Assembly: GCA_008973525.1 (NCBI GenBank)
Contig: WACJ01000461.1
Location: forward strand, 1 to 64,000
Length of the DNA stretch: 64,000 nucleotides
Origin: Stenopsyche tienmushanensis
Lineage: Eukaryota > Arthropoda > Insecta > Trichoptera > Stenopsychidae
Direction: 5' to 3'
Numbering within the stretch: the first letter of the stretch is position 1; the number at the start of each line of letters is the position of its first letter. The translations under genes and the position numbers were made by a program. This document shows, in pieces, positions 22,585-35,078 of this stretch. The notes beneath the pieces are model-generated. The model was given only the letters and a program-made list of their open reading frames with translations, was not told the origin of the DNA and searched no databases.

Positions 22585-23740
22585 GCTTGGGAGGTCTGTA
22601 ATAACGACCCTATTGACGGCGCTCGTGCATGGTCTGTTCCGGGTTATCCCGGACTAGCCAAGAACAACAGGAAGAAGCTGGTCTGGGTTCAACAACAGGG
22701 GGCGTTCCGAGTCATCGAAGCGTATAGAATCGTATCTGAAGACGTGGTACTCGTGATCGCCAGAATCTCCCAGCTGGACCTTCAGGCAAAGAAGAGGATC
22801 TTGGACTGAAAATCCCAAAAAATGTGCAGAGCACGAATAGAAACTGAGGGAAGCCAGGCAACAAAGATGGGATCAGTCCAGCAAAGAAAGATGAACCCAC
22901 TAACTAAGTCGATGGAGGGCCTGAAAATAAGGAAAGACGACTATCTGTCTGACACAAGTGCTAACAGGGCATGGTTGCGTCGGAGCATACTTGAAACGGA
23001 TCGGATCACTGCCAATCGAAGATCAACGACGCGCAACGCACCATGGATGATTGTGAGACTTAGGTACCCCAGAAAACCACATTAAAACAAGCACTCGGAG
23101 TAGTTGATCTTAAAGTTGAAAACATGATCCATAGCATGATGGTGACTATGGAAAACTGGAACCTTTGGCGGGATTATGTGGAAGAAGTGATGATCGCTAA
23201 AGAGGACAGTGAGATAGAGAGGCTCTCCAACACTAGAATAGGGCTATATCGAAAGCCAGACTACCTGTCCCGCTGAAGCAATGTGATAAATTAAACCAGA
23301 GGGACAGAGACGGACAAGGGAGGGACTTAGTTAATAAGAATCTGACTGGGACCCATTAACCCTAAGGTATTTTATAGACCCTTGTGTGCACTGTTGAAGA
23401 TAGCGGTGATATCTTTAACACATACGCCACCAGCTTCTGTAATCAACAGTTTCACACACTCCTTTACGGATACGCAGCACAGCATGACCTGCGTACCCAA
23501 TTCATGTTAACTGAACTACACCAGCAGCGTTTGATGAGCAAACCAACGAGACTGCTTTCGTGCACCTATGCTTCGCTTTATTATCCCAAAGGTTCAACTG
23601 TTGTCCACGAGCGTAGGGTTGGTTAACCCCTTGAGGTTTTATGTGTGGGCATTGTGGAGTCTAACCCCCACTCGGAATTCCAAGGGACAGTTGGATGGAC
23701 TTCTACGTGAGATACAGTTAAAAAGCTCTTATAGCGTATA
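22585..23740 (+). pseudogene. LINE ORF2 C-terminal region and 3' UTR (R1/LOA-like)
   Basis: The plus strand reads QQGAFRVIEAYRIVSEDVV at about 22690-22750, corresponding to the conserved T-G-A-Y-R-T-x-S segment after the reverse transcriptase. It then reads MENWNLWRDYVEEVMIAK at 23145-23200, the C-terminal end. The following 450 bp match 32760-33335 (GTAGGGTTGG versus GTAGGGTAGCC, TGTGGGCATTGTGGAG versus GATGGGCATTATAGAG) and look like a shared 3' UTR. Frames are interrupted several times. Confidence 0.65.
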
Positions 23741-23821
23741 CATTCATAGCAGAAACAAGAACTCCGTAACTGTATGATATCTTATTTTGGCTTATTATTT
23801 AAAAAAACTCTATTATTAATA

Positions 23822-24138
23822 TCTGGGTAAATAACTATTTATTCCACATAAGAGAGAAAAAGAGATTTGGCTGCAAGAGGGATGACTTCCCGCGGCCAAG
23901 GCTAACCGACGACTCCCCTGACTCCCGCTTCCTGCGCGTTACTACCCAACCGGCAACGGTGTACGCGCAAGAAGCGATCAGTCGGTATGCAGGTTCAATG
24001 TCTCCGTAGGGCCACAAGAGATGGCGCTGTTAAAATAACACATTGCACATGAAGAGAGACGGAAGATGTCGCTGTTAATCTAGCGAATTAAATCTGCTCA
24101 GATTAACAGCGTGGGGATGGTAAATCGCTCACGCTACA
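23822..24138 (-). mobile_element. LTR fragment with intact 5' terminus (family L)
   Basis: On the minus strand it starts TGTAGCGTGAGCGATTTACC at 24138 and runs to the TATA-like AATAAATAGTTATTT near 23830, where it stops. It matches the solo LTR at 42991 at its TG end. It carries a duplicated GCTGTTAATCT motif absent from the other copies' 5' parts. Confidence 0.75.
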
Positions 24139-24799
24139 TTTCGTTATGTCTCTATATACAATAGATATAGCGTTTTTATTGAAATTACCTCTCATGGATG
24201 TCGAAGATTTCAAGTTAGAAATAGCGAGATGCAATGTATAATAATCTAAATCTACTTTCCAGGTCATAAATAGGATCAGATCGATTTTTTTCTTCGAAGC
24301 CAGTTCGTTGACATGGTTTTTGATTCATCGTTCATCGAATCTGTTAAAGTAGCCAAAGAACAGATTAGTGAATCACCGATTTTTTCGCCATAACGCAGAA
24401 AAAGCGATGCTCCCGAAAATAGAACCGGTTGAATGAAAATGCTTATGAAATCGATCGCGGGTCATATTTAGACTCTCTTTGAATTCGTATCCGAAAAACA
24501 ATGGATATAAATAAACCTCCAATCAAAGACTCCTCGAATAATTGACTGATAGCTGCCTTTAAATAATTCATTCTTAAATAGCTGCATTAGGCGAATTTGA
24601 ATACATGCCAGTAAATAACGTAATTGGAGCTAATTTATTTATGTTAATTAATAACAGTTCACCTATCTTATGTAATAAATAATATTCAAATTAATAATAA
24701 CATGAAATAACATCGCAAAACTTAATGCCGAAGTGGGACTGGAATCTCCATGCATGTTTGCAAACTTGTTCGCAATAATCATAAATCTTTCTTCCTAGT
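24139..24799. other. No recognisable feature
   Basis: AT-rich spacer. Confidence 0.4.
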
Positions 24800-25535
24800 G
24801 AGGAAATATATAGAGCGGCGGGGGATCGACACGCATACATACAATATAATGTGTATGAATGTGTGTCGGCGTGCAGTATGTTTGTTCCAGATACAATCCT
24901 ATACTGTTCATCCGATTGCAATGAAACTTTGGTGAGTTATTGGGCGTGTATCCAAACAAGTTTTTAATATTAACAATTTATGGTCTGGGTGTTCCGCGCT
25001 AAGCTTCACCTAATGATTGATATAATTCCCTAACCAGCTAATAGATTGAAACGAAATTTTATTGGTGTCTACAAAAGAGCTTACTGCATCGATATGTTTA
25101 AATAAAACAGTGATTTTCAATAGTTCATTATTCTATATAACATTTTATTTGACACACTGAAAACTGGCGTGCTTATAATTTTCGTTCGAAATATAAATCC
25201 ACCAGATGTAGCAAAGGCACCTTTGGAAAAATGTTAAATAAAATCATCGGAGCTTCAGTATATAATGAAAAATTCAAGGAAAATATGTTGTCCCAATGAT
25301 TTCTACTGATATACTATTCGAATTGAAACGTGTGCAGTTTCCAGTGCGAGCATCAACAATGCACAAGAACACACAGGGTATGCGTGCATGCTTCTTACAT
25401 GGATAGCTGTATATGGGCTACTCACGCTCTTCTAATTTATTATCACGCGGCAACATATTGTGAATCCAAAAGTGCTTCATTAATACGGCATAAGCATAAT
25501 GTTTGAGACGGAAAAATATAAGAATTCACTTACTC
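24800..25535 (+). repeat. Dispersed repeat, family W, copy 1
   Basis: Contains GTTCATCCGATTGCAATGAA and GGTGAGTTAT (shared with 60195-60310), and CGTGTGCAGTTTCC, GCGAGCATCAACAATGCACA and GGCATAAGCATAAT (shared, inverted, with 45040-45310). Likely one dispersed element of 650-750 bp. Its class is not clear; a Helitron-like origin is possible but unproven. Confidence 0.6.
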
Positions 25536-26475
25536 CTCAGATTATAATTTGAGCCGCTTTAATTGTAGAAAGTTAGTTTATATTTTTGATTTTTAAAGCT
25601 CAGATATGCCGAAATGATGTCGAGCAAGACCCTGCAATTTAGAAGTGTTGCATTTAGGTGTCAGTGGCCGCTAAGCAATGCATCAAACATCAATTATGGC
25701 AAATGGTACTAGATCCAGATATAAACCATTGTTACTCGCCCTAAGTGTGGGCAGTCTGTGCAGCTATGTAGCTTTGAAAGACATACGAAAATAAAACAGT
25801 GAAACGCCAATCAATTAGCAACGCCAACATGCAGCGAGCTGATAATCATTATGATCTATGCTTGCTTTTTATTGGAAATATTCTATGAATGCCCAAACTC
25901 ACGAAGAAAAACTCAATGAACAACGAAATAGTCTCCAGGATTCAACACGATAATCGGTGCTATCATGGCCTGAAAAACATATTGGGGTATGTATCATTAT
26001 GAAATATTAGCGGGCCATAATGAGTTAATATTGCAATGAATAGGGCTTAAATATGCCAATTAGGTTGGAATTATTCTAGAATTACTATGAAGTAAAATGT
26101 CAACGGAATGCCATAAGAAGAGTCTTATTGTATGCCATTATAAAAATAGAAATGCATAAACACACCTTTTCCAAATATTAATTAAATTTGTCATTCAATT
26201 ATGTTTTATTGAATGTGGTTTCAGCTGGAAATTTTAAAACATATGTTTAAAACAATTGTATTGCAGGTAAAGACCCAAGTATATGTTTTGCGAACAAGAT
26301 TCCAAGAAATGGATTTGAATGCAAACAGTGCATGTTTGCATTGTAATAATGAAATATGTGCATATTTCTAATCTTGAATTGCCACTGATGGTCATAAACC
26401 CACTTTATAATCGCATTAAGAATTTGTAGGCAAACTGATGGCAATTTTGCTGATTTCCATCGGGACTGCCACACC
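25536..26475. other. No recognisable feature
   Basis: AT-rich DNA with no exon or transposon motif seen. Confidence 0.4.
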
Positions 26476-26479
26476 GATA

Positions 26480-27485
26480 TGTTGCTTTCTCTGACAGCCT
26501 TCTTTTTTGTTCATTTTTTGACAGCCTGTTTTTCTTGGGCGAGCAAGTCAATTGGTGGTATCCTAGAGAAAAATGGTGCTGATCGGCATGACCAGTGCTT
26601 AAAATGCTGGAAAGGAGACCATAAATTGTCTTCGCGTGAGGCGCCTGCAGTACGATGCAAGGAAGTATGGATCACCAGTGCGGTAACGCCAGGTGCGGTG
26701 TCTTCACAGAAGCCCTCAAAAAGCGGAGGGGCCAGTAAGAATCCCCCTCCCCCTTTGACTGAAGAGGCCCTCTTCGTCTTGATAGGAGAAAAGAAGGGAG
26801 GGCTAAAAGCCTGAGCATCGTGTCTGGAAAATGCCTAGTTGTTGGACCAGGGACGATAAGTGGTGAATAAGAAGAGTTTGTAATGGGTACACCCCAAGTA
26901 CGGCCCAAGCTGAAATTCCATACTACTGTCGAGTTTGCGCCCGATAGTGCGTATAATACATTTTTACTCCCTGCGAAAAAAAGGTCAATTGGCGGTATGG
27001 CAGTTAGTACCAGAATAGCGTCTTCTGACTTCTGATTCATGTTGAGCCTGGTTTTGTGGGCTGAGAGCTCCAGGCCAGCTTCTGAAAGTCATTTTCTAGC
27101 TCTTACAATCGTATCTTCGCAGTTCGCACGTAGTGTCTCCGGAAATTTGGCGGTAACGAGAAGTGCCACATCATCAGCAAAGGCAATCATTTTGACCAGA
27201 GATAGGCGCAACAGGCCATCGTACATGACATTCCACAGTGCATGTTCTAGTACGGATTCCTGTATAGCATCGATCGTGATTGATCGCTCTTGTCTCTCAT
27301 CATTATTCTCTTGTATGCAGCCCTATAAGAGAGTCCCGGCCACCGACAACGCTGGCCGCTATTTTTGGCTGTCCTGGGCCTCCTCACTCCAATTTCCCAG
27401 GTCCAAATGTGCGACGACTAGTAATGGGGAGAGGGCATCCTCCTGTCTGACTCCCGTCATTACCTCGACAGGCTCCGACAAGGCA
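26480..27485 (-). pseudogene. LINE reverse transcriptase fragments, mosaic of two kinds
   Basis: The minus strand at about 27465-27420 reads TGVRQEDALSPLLV, the GxRQGDxLSPLLF motif usual in RTE-like and related LINEs. At about 27260-27140 it reads LWNVMYDGLLRLSLVKM followed by AFADDVALLVTAKFPETL, the catalytic FADD box in the style of R1/LOA elements. The two motif styles suggest joined fragments of different LINEs. Stops and shifts lie between them. Confidence 0.65.
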
Positions 27486-27489
27486 CAAA

Positions 27490-28110
27490 GAGGGGAGATG
27501 TTTTAAACACATGTACCGGGCTCGTGCTCGGCAGTAGTGTGGAATCCGGATTGAAACCTAAAATTAAGCTAAGTAAAATCTTAGAAAAGAAAGAATAAGC
27601 CCGGATCCAGTTACCTACTAAAACCCCTTCTTGACCGTCTTTCGCCGTATCTTACTGATCGTCAGACATAGTAAAACACGACTCTCAGGCTCGGCAGGCT
27701 ATTTCTTATTACCGCTTAGCAGTTTTCTCTTTCGTGGGTGACTCTCCACCTCGTTCTTTCATCCTCCTTCTTAGAGGTGATCACCTTGGCGGCGAACTCC
27801 CCCCATGCCGTCCATTCCTCCGCGTTTCTAAGCAAGGAGAGCATCATTATCTCCATGCTTATCACCGCTATGGAGGCGCACAAGATCTTTCGTTCTTCCT
27901 TCCATGCCCCACACTCGAAGATCTTATGTTGTGCGTCATCCGCCTCAGCTCCGCAGTGGTGGCACTCTGTGATTACCTCTTTGCCTATCGGAGCAAACTA
28001 TACTAACAGATCCGGACACACACATCCTCGACAGTCACACCAGCTTACTCGGGATTCCCATCTTCAACATGCAACTCCATCGCGCTAAGTTCTGAGGTTT
28101 CCCTGCTACG
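27490..28110 (-). pseudogene. LINE ORF2 C-terminus and 3' UTR (R1-like), related to the half-LINE at 41 kb
   Basis: The minus strand at about 27990-27900 reads CHHCGAEADDAQHKIFECG, the Cys-Cys-His-Cys finger of R1-group ORF2. It then reads EWTAWGEFAAKVITSKK near 27800-27770, the end of the protein. The stretch 27490-27730 (CCGGATCCAGTTACCTACTA, GTCAGACATAGTAAAAC) matches 41150-41350 downstream of the ORF1 at 41-43 kb, so both belong to one LINE family. Confidence 0.7.
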
Positions 28111-29235
28111 TCAATTTAACAGTTTCGATGACCTGTTTCGTGGCATCAATTGTTGGGATGAAAGCTTTTTTACTATGTCCTCCAGGCGCTTTTGTAGCCG
28201 TTGCAGGATTAATTTCTCCAATTATTTACCCAGCCTATCCAGCATGCAAAGTGGTCTACTTATTTATTTCCCTTAGGAATAATCACAAGTTTTTGCATCT
28301 TCCATGGAACTGGGAGGACCCTCTTTATCAAGCAAGGATTAGCAGATCTGGCTTTTAGTTCAACTCATGCCCAAATCATGATCCAAGTAAATCCTTGTAT
28401 TTTTATTATCACTGTTTCAAATTATTGATGGACTTTCTCTTCAACCAAAATTAATTCAATATTCATATTAGTTTATATCATGATTGTTTTTGTATATGTT
28501 AATTTATCAGAGTTCTGTCTATCACCTCTGAGTATTCGTTTTATTGTCTCAACTACAAATTTAATCATTCTTTCATAATTCTCTCCTCCCGTAACTATTG
28601 TCATTATCATCGCATTTTTACCTGAACAAACACTTTTAGAATCTCTTAGGCAAACTTTTATAGTCTGCCTCTTGATAACATTATCTAGTAAGAGCAAACA
28701 GCGAAATTGTATAATATATCTCATGTTGCAATCCACCTAATTCAAGGCTGTTCAAGAGCAACGCTGCGTCCATATTTAAATGCAAACCAAAAACATAAAT
28801 TTTAATGCGGATTAGATTATAATATATGTAAAAACTTTTTTTTGTTGCGTTCATTAACATAAAATATCGTTCGTGTCAGAGACACGACTTGGTGGTCTCC
28901 ATATTATTGTAAATTCAAATCACAAATTAGACGCATCCAGATAAATGCGGATAACACGTGAAGAGTTTGAACTCACCACTCCAATAAATTATTATCATTG
29001 TGATGTGTTACATCATCCATTTAAGAATGGAGATCTTTCCAGACTGAAAGTAATGAAACATCAACCACAGGTTTTTTTCGTTGTTGCGAATGTGCCAGAT
29101 GTTGCGATTTTGCAGAAAATGTCTGCATGAGATACATTTTGATGACGACCTTTGTTATATTTGCATAACGAATTATGATAATTCCTGCTAAATTTGTATG
29201 CTTTTCTTGTGATATTTAAAAAATGTATTATAATA
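28111..29235. other. No recognisable feature
   Basis: AT-rich DNA. The minus frame at 28473-28736 (87 codons) has no recognised relative. Confidence 0.35.
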
Positions 29236-29816
29236 CTCCTCATTCGAACAGCGTAAGCCTCCATTTTCGTATAACACCATCAATGTGACTGATAAAATTC
29301 CTTTTTGCTGGAACACGGACTAAAACTAGCAAAATTCCCGATTTCCCGACAAATTATTTATTTCCGTCGCTGCAGATGAATACTTATATACTATAATACT
29401 TTGATGTGATTCGTAATTATATTACGGAGGAATACAAAAATTCTGAAGCCCGTATCTAATATATTTCATATCGATATTCCCATTATAAGAGTCGATGGGT
29501 AGTAAATACATCACCGGTGGGGAAAAGTTAATATAACAATTTGAAAAACATATATGTACTGTATATATGTATACATAGATTAGACAGTTACTGCCCCTAG
29601 GTGTCGCCTAAGCTCGCTAATTGGTAGTTACGCCACTGTTTCCAAGCGTCCAGATTTCGACAGAAATGTTTCGATTTAGTAGCCTTCGTCGTGCTGGTAA
29701 GGTGTACGATTTCTGTTAGATAAAAATTTCAATGCCGAATTTTTCGAGATTACGATTACTAATCCCGGGATTCATGAGCACCTAAAGCTGTCCGGGATCC
29801 CGGGATTGGATTGCAA
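29236..29816. mobile_element. hAT family A, copy 2, right terminus present
   Basis: Carries the family core and the right terminal region, with AATCCCGGGATT near 29760 and ending GGGATCCCGGGATTGGATT. The last bases (CCCTA) are lost and the left third is missing. Confidence 0.8.
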
Positions 29817-29844
29817 ATCGATCGGATATGTTAATCTTCTGATA

Positions 29845-29942
29845 TATCAAATTTGTTAGCACAGTGAAATATTTTCCCACAATCTGAATTTGATCCATTA
29901 CAATACGAGTCCAGAATTTAACCCATTATCCCAACACTTGGT
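29845..29942 (-). mobile_element. tRNA-derived SINE, copy 1 (degraded)
   Basis: On the minus strand this aligns with 55118-55232: AAGTGTTGGGATAATGG, CTGGACTCGTATTG, CAAATTCAGATTGTGG and a tail ending in AACAAATTTG. The A and B boxes are eroded. Confidence 0.55.
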
Positions 29943-30589
29943 TTGCATATTATACACAATGCTATAATTCTTGTGAGAGTCACTACTATCTGTGTGCGGA
30001 TCTCAGCTTACTGTTCAAACATCAATATTTACTTTATTAACAGAGACAATCCATGCATTGGTTCAAATTTTCAAAGAATACATCTGTATGCGCGTTTCAT
30101 CTGTATGCACGTATTTTTTAGAATACACTGTGTCTTAAAACAATATTTATGCGAAAAAAATGGAAATAGCCCAGAAGCCATCGTCGTGGCACACATTTAT
30201 GGGACAAAATTTTCTATCAACACCCTGGACAAGGCCGACTTCAACATCAGACTAAAATCAGTCAGGGTTCATCGTCCAGAATAGGCACAAATTAAGCTCT
30301 GACACATATGGGAATTTGAATCATAAAAGCTCAACTTCAATAACGAACTCGAATTATGGCTGCTCCATTAATTTGTTTTCTTCTATAGAGCTCGCTAAAT
30401 AACTCTAGTGCGATCGATTTGACTAATTCCAATTCAAAACAGTTGTTGTTTTATCTTGCCATATCACTTACTGGCTAACAAGGAATTCAAAATTAAATAT
30501 TCATTGAGAATGATGGATGAGTTTTGGAATTTTTATTGTAAAGGTTCAAATCCATTTATCTGTCAGGACTGCCTCAGCGTGTATGAAAC
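29943..30589. other. No recognisable feature
   Basis: The plus frame at 29943-30284 (113 codons) is not recognised and has low-complexity composition. Confidence 0.35.
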
Positions 30590-30930
30590 TTGTACATAAA
30601 TAAATAAACACTGTCGATGGCACACAATATTCGGTCATTTCTTCAAGTAAACATAAATAATACACTTGAAATCGATTCATTACATTAATCATTGGGTTAA
30701 CGATCTATACAATCGTACGATGTACGCAAGAGACTCTCTCCGTCTCTGTCTCCCACTCACAGTCTCCGACCTCCAAGATACTATCTCGGGCTTTTTTGCT
30801 CTCCAAGCTCAACGTGCAAGATACTCTCTGTCTCTGTCTCGCTTCGAGTTCTACCTGTAAGAATGCTTTTTCTGAATCATTGGAATTTGTACAACGATAA
30901 TATTAGAAATACAAGCATGGCATTGTAAAA
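30590..30930 (+). repeat. Dispersed repeat, family U, copy 2
   Basis: Shares AACGATCTATACAATCGT, CACTTGAAATCGATTCAT and the CTCTGTCTCTGTCTC tract with 18070-18510. Confidence 0.65.
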
Positions 30931-32517
30931 AAAAGCGCTATGGAACGTTGCTCGCAGCATGTGCGGGCATACTCTCTCTAGATCACTCGATTGCACCTGC
31001 AGCATATGCGGGCATGCTCATCAAAGTGTTACGTATATCGAATACTTATTATAAGCAGCTACTATCTGTACTTTTTTTCCCTAAGCCCATACCCAGCAGT
31101 AGTGTGTCCTTCGACACTTATTCGTCACCTATGGAGGCACACATTATCCAGTATCACATTATAAGTGGAAAAACAAATCCAACCCATTGAAGCAATGCGA
31201 AAGCGGATTCCAAGGGGGTCGGTGGAGAAAAAAGGGTGGGGGTTTTGGTGGGTAGGAATCCCACACTCTTCGTAGAGCCTAGCTACTGTCTATACTAAGA
31301 TCCGTCTACTGCATATCAAAAAGATTATATACCTGTTTATCTTTAGATTCAACTCCAGATTTATTATTCGATCGATCTCAGTAGCCATGAACAAAAGTAA
31401 CCATTTCAAGCACTGCATCCAATTTAAAAGTCTATGATGTCAGATCCAAATTGCTCATATTTGGAATTGCATAAACTTCCAACATAATCATAAATACGCC
31501 ATTTTCTCATATTTATATCCCACGTTTGAAACAAATATAACGACAAAGAATAGGAGGAAATCCATAAAATGAATACCATAGTTTGGCCACATGCATAAAA
31601 TTCTATGCATCGTCAACGTCGCTTATTTCAATGGCTTTTCATAAAATATGTCGCATTCTTTAAACGAATTGCTCTTTCATTAGCTTTGAGGTTTCGAACC
31701 GTCTGCATTGGCTATGGAGAATTATCTTCGATGGAATGTAATTTAAATGAAAACATAAGATGATGCTGCATCGACGATTCATAGAGGTATCGAGATTGAA
31801 CCTTTAGCCCTTTTGCGATCTGTAAAAAAAGTTAAAACAGTTAATGTTTTGTAATTATTTTTGTGGCTGCGTTTGTGTGCTACACATTCGTGAAATTTGA
31901 GCTCCTTTTGATTTTTGGCCAATGAAAAAAAATGTATAATTGGACTACAATCATCATTATTGGTAAACATCTTCCCAGAGTGGACTTTTATTGGCAATTG
32001 GGGGATATATGTTTGATCGAAATTCTGATTCATCACTGCTGCTATAAATCCTGAATGTTCATATTGCATTTACAGGAACCCAAATGTCTTCATCAAATAT
32101 GAGATTGGGATTTGATGGCCCGGAAACAGAGCTAAAATATTTTATGCTGTTTTTATTAGTAGTTTGCATTACACAAGTAACATCATCTTTACTACTATCA
32201 ACGGTTCAACTAGTTCATGCATATAATTACTGTCATCACAAACTCATTTATCTTTTTTATGTTTTAGATTTATATTTTTTTCGCAATGTTTATAAATTTA
32301 GCACTTTAGCACCATCATATTATAAATATTAAATTACTGTAAAAATACCAGAAGTAAAATGTTCGCTCTCAAGTGTGCGCGGCATGAGTCAATCATGTGC
32401 CAAACTGGTCAATAACCTCCTCTCCCTTGTTATTTTTAGAAGAGAAACTGAAAATTGTTAAGGATCGAATGATAATCCCTATCTGACAATGAGGAGTAAA
32501 AAAAAGGATCAAGCGTT
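30931..32517. other. No recognisable feature
   Basis: AT-rich DNA. The minus frame at 31779-32069 (96 codons) and the plus frame at 32084-32332 are unassigned; I see no splice-bounded exon in them. Confidence 0.35.
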
Positions 32518-32678
32518 TTAACCGTTTGACTGCAAAGCAGTATTATGTATTTGCGAGAAATTTCTGCCAAAAGTGTAGCGTGGCTATACATAGCCATTGA
32601 ACTATAATCAGACATTGGGTAAAAGTGCATTTCGCATTGTGCCTGCATATATAATACTTGATATCTCAAACGGGTTAA
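32518..32678. mobile_element. piggyBac-like MITE, 153 bp, TTAA on both sides
   Basis: TTAA (32518-32521) precedes CCGTTTGACTGC, and CTCAAACGGG precedes TTAA (32675-32678). The TIRs pair as CCGTTTGA and CCCGTTTGAG. A CCGTTTGACTGC-like start next to TTAA is characteristic of piggyBac-type ends. The body has no coding capacity. Confidence 0.7.
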
Positions 32679-32759
32679 ATTTAGGACCGCCCAAGAGTTA
32701 AGGGAAAGATTGGGCACAACGACGGTTTACTGGTCTGTATGCGCAAATAGCAGCGTCTA

Positions 32760-33335
32760 TGCCATGAGTCATTGTTTGATCTCACCCGGTTACTCGGATT
32801 AGTCATACAAGAGCTCTACATTCCTCCTAAGAGTCCTCCCCTTTAACATCGAGCCTTTCGGGGTGGCAAGGCTGCCACACGGAGGTCAGCTTCAAGCTAA
32901 TGTACAACCGAAGGTACGAGTTGAGCAGCAGATGACAGATGAGTAGCTAAATACTACAAATTACCGAAACGATACGGTAGACAACTGGACGCTCCTCCTC
33001 CTTCTTGGGGTCAAAAGAGCTGTGGAAGATATTCCCTGCGCAATAGGCAAGTACTCTTCTGTCTTAAAGGGTCCAATATATCAATAAGACGCTGTTTGTT
33101 TGATCTCGTTCTCCTCTTGTAATTAGCAGCTTACAAAGACAACAACTTTGCGGTACGCAAGGTATTCTGCGCGCCGTAGCTCATGTTAACTTAGCTTTCG
33201 TGCGTCCCTACTCTACATCATTGCCTTTGGAGTTCGACTGTTACCCAAGGGCGTAGGGTAGCCTTCTTCCCTGTGTTTTATGGATGGGCATTATAGAGCG
33301 GAACATCCATCTTAAAGAAAGGTAGGGTGAATGGG
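32760..33335 (+). mobile_element. LINE 3' UTR-like sequence
   Basis: It aligns with 23300-23700 downstream of the LINE ORF2 end, sharing CATGTTAACT, GCTTTCGTGC, GAGCGTAGGG-like and ATGGGCATT blocks. No ORF2 remains. Confidence 0.5.
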
Positions 33336-33851
33336 TTTAAGTCAATAAATCACTCAGGATTTTTACTCAGGACAGCTTGTATAGATTTTAGTCGAGGTTG
33401 AAGTAAAATCAGCTGATGATGCAATAAGAACTCGCCGACGAATGCCAACTGCAAATGGAAGCTTTGTGTTCCGTAACAGTTCTTGGGAAGGATGAAAGCG
33501 TGGGCCATTACTTGGCCGTTGTAAATTTATACTAAGTGACCAAACGAAGGAGATGATTGCGTCCTGTTTTGCCAATAAATGTTCTGGATCGTATTACAAT
33601 GATTGCTCTTGCTCTTCAAGTCCGACGAGGGTAGACAAAGAACGGTGAACTACGAATTAATATAAAATTATTAGTGTCGCGTGAAATTGCCGAATTCAAT
33701 GTGAAAATTTTGGTTTTCTAAAGGAAAGTCGTAATCCTTTCTAGGAGGTGAAATGATTTAACACACTCGTCGCCCAGCTTGAATCAGTGTTATTTCTCAT
33801 GGGGGCCAAATCTGATAGCCGGAGCGTAAACAGAAGGAATAGCAATGTGAT

Positions 33852-34462
33852 TAGGGAATCCAATCTCGAGCCAAAATTTCGATCCCGGGATTTCGGGATT
33901 ACATTAAACCATTCCGAGATCAGTCCGGGAATCCCGGGACCGGAATTTTTAATAGTTGAATTTTTTTGTTTGAGGTGGCTTTTAGTGATACCAACCATTT
34001 TGACATGGTTTTAATGGCTTATGTATGTTTTTAAAAATGTGGTTGCCAGCCACATCTCTTGTGGGATTCGAACCCAAGATGATTGAGTCCAACTGCTTAA
34101 AGAATATATTTGTAATAAAGATGACCGCGTGAGCCCCCATTTTTATATAACACCATCAATGTGTTTGATAAAATTCCTTTCTGCTCAGACACAGATTAAA
34201 ACTCGCAAAATTCCCGATTTCCCGACAAATTATTTATTTCCGTCGCTTCAGATTAATATTTATATACTATAATACTTTGATGTGATTCGTAAGTATATTA
34301 TGAAGGAATACAAAAATTCTGAATCCCGTATTTATTGTATTTCATATCGATATTCTCATTATTAGAGTCGTGGTGTAGTAAATACATCACCGGTAGGGAA
34401 AGGTTAATATAACAATTTGAAAACCTACTAAATCACCTAAAACTGTCCGGGATCCCGGGATG
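33852..34462. mobile_element. hAT family A, copy 3, inside the left arm
   Basis: Starts TAGGGAATCCAATCTCG and ends within GGGATCCCGGGATGG. Left flank AATGTGAT (33844-33851) and right flank GATGTGAT (34463-34470) are an 8-bp target duplication with one difference. The inverted arm at 38115-38122 holds a single GATGTGAT, an unoccupied version of the site. Confidence 0.8.
33965..34103 (-). mobile_element. tRNA-Lys-like SINE inside the hAT copy
   Basis: On the minus strand: TTGGACTCAATCATCTTGGG, then the B box GGGTTCGAATCCCACAAG, GTGGCTGGCAACCAC, CCATGTCAAAATGG and AAAGCCACCTCAAA. It matches 49690-49845. It interrupts hAT family A between its left part and AAGAATATATTTGTAATAAAG. Confidence 0.65.
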
Positions 34463-34703
34463 GATGTGATATTATAACGCAACAATTACTCTGTCAATAG
34501 CCAAACTAACTAAGTCGTTATAGAAATATAGAACAGTGCGACGTTGAATTCGCTTTTCAGATACTGTTTTAAGATTTCACTGCACTTATCCCAGAACCTT
34601 CATTTGGTTGAAAAGCACACTCTTTCTGACAAACACATCAGTGATATTTTATGCGCGGGAAAATGCCCGTCGCCCATATCTAGTGGGCGCAGCGACGAAT
34701 GAG

Positions 34704-34948
34704 TTAATGTGAGTCTGACGGGTCGAATTTTTATTGGTTCGTCCGCCGCCGCGTCATTTTACGATCCACGAAACTGTACTTCGTCTCATATGATCGCCTT
34801 TGCTTCGTTTTCGTTACGGATAAATCCTCATGAAAGAGTAAATAATTGATATTTAATATAATTCTATATTTTAACTATGTATTTCCCTTTTATTTTTATC
34901 TCCTCCTGTTGACATCGCATATAAGAGACGAGCAGCATTAAAAAAAAT
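34704..34948. repeat. Inner left inverted arm with hairpin and TATA-like box
   Basis: It pairs inversely with 37345-37516. The outer part can fold as a hairpin (GGGCGCAGCGACGAATG at 34685-34701 against CGTCCGCCGCCGCGTC near 34740-34755). The inner end carries GCATATAAGAGACGAG, a TATA-like motif facing inward, with its counterpart CCTATAAGAGAAGAG on the other arm. Confidence 0.6.
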
Positions 34949-35078
34949 AGTTTTCATTTCAATAGGGACTGGATCCGTCGTAAGTCAGAACGATGCTGTA
35001 TTAAGTTATATTAAATTATTAAAAATCAAGTATACATGTGGAAATTTTAAATTGTTGATGAGATATGGCGCGGAATAA

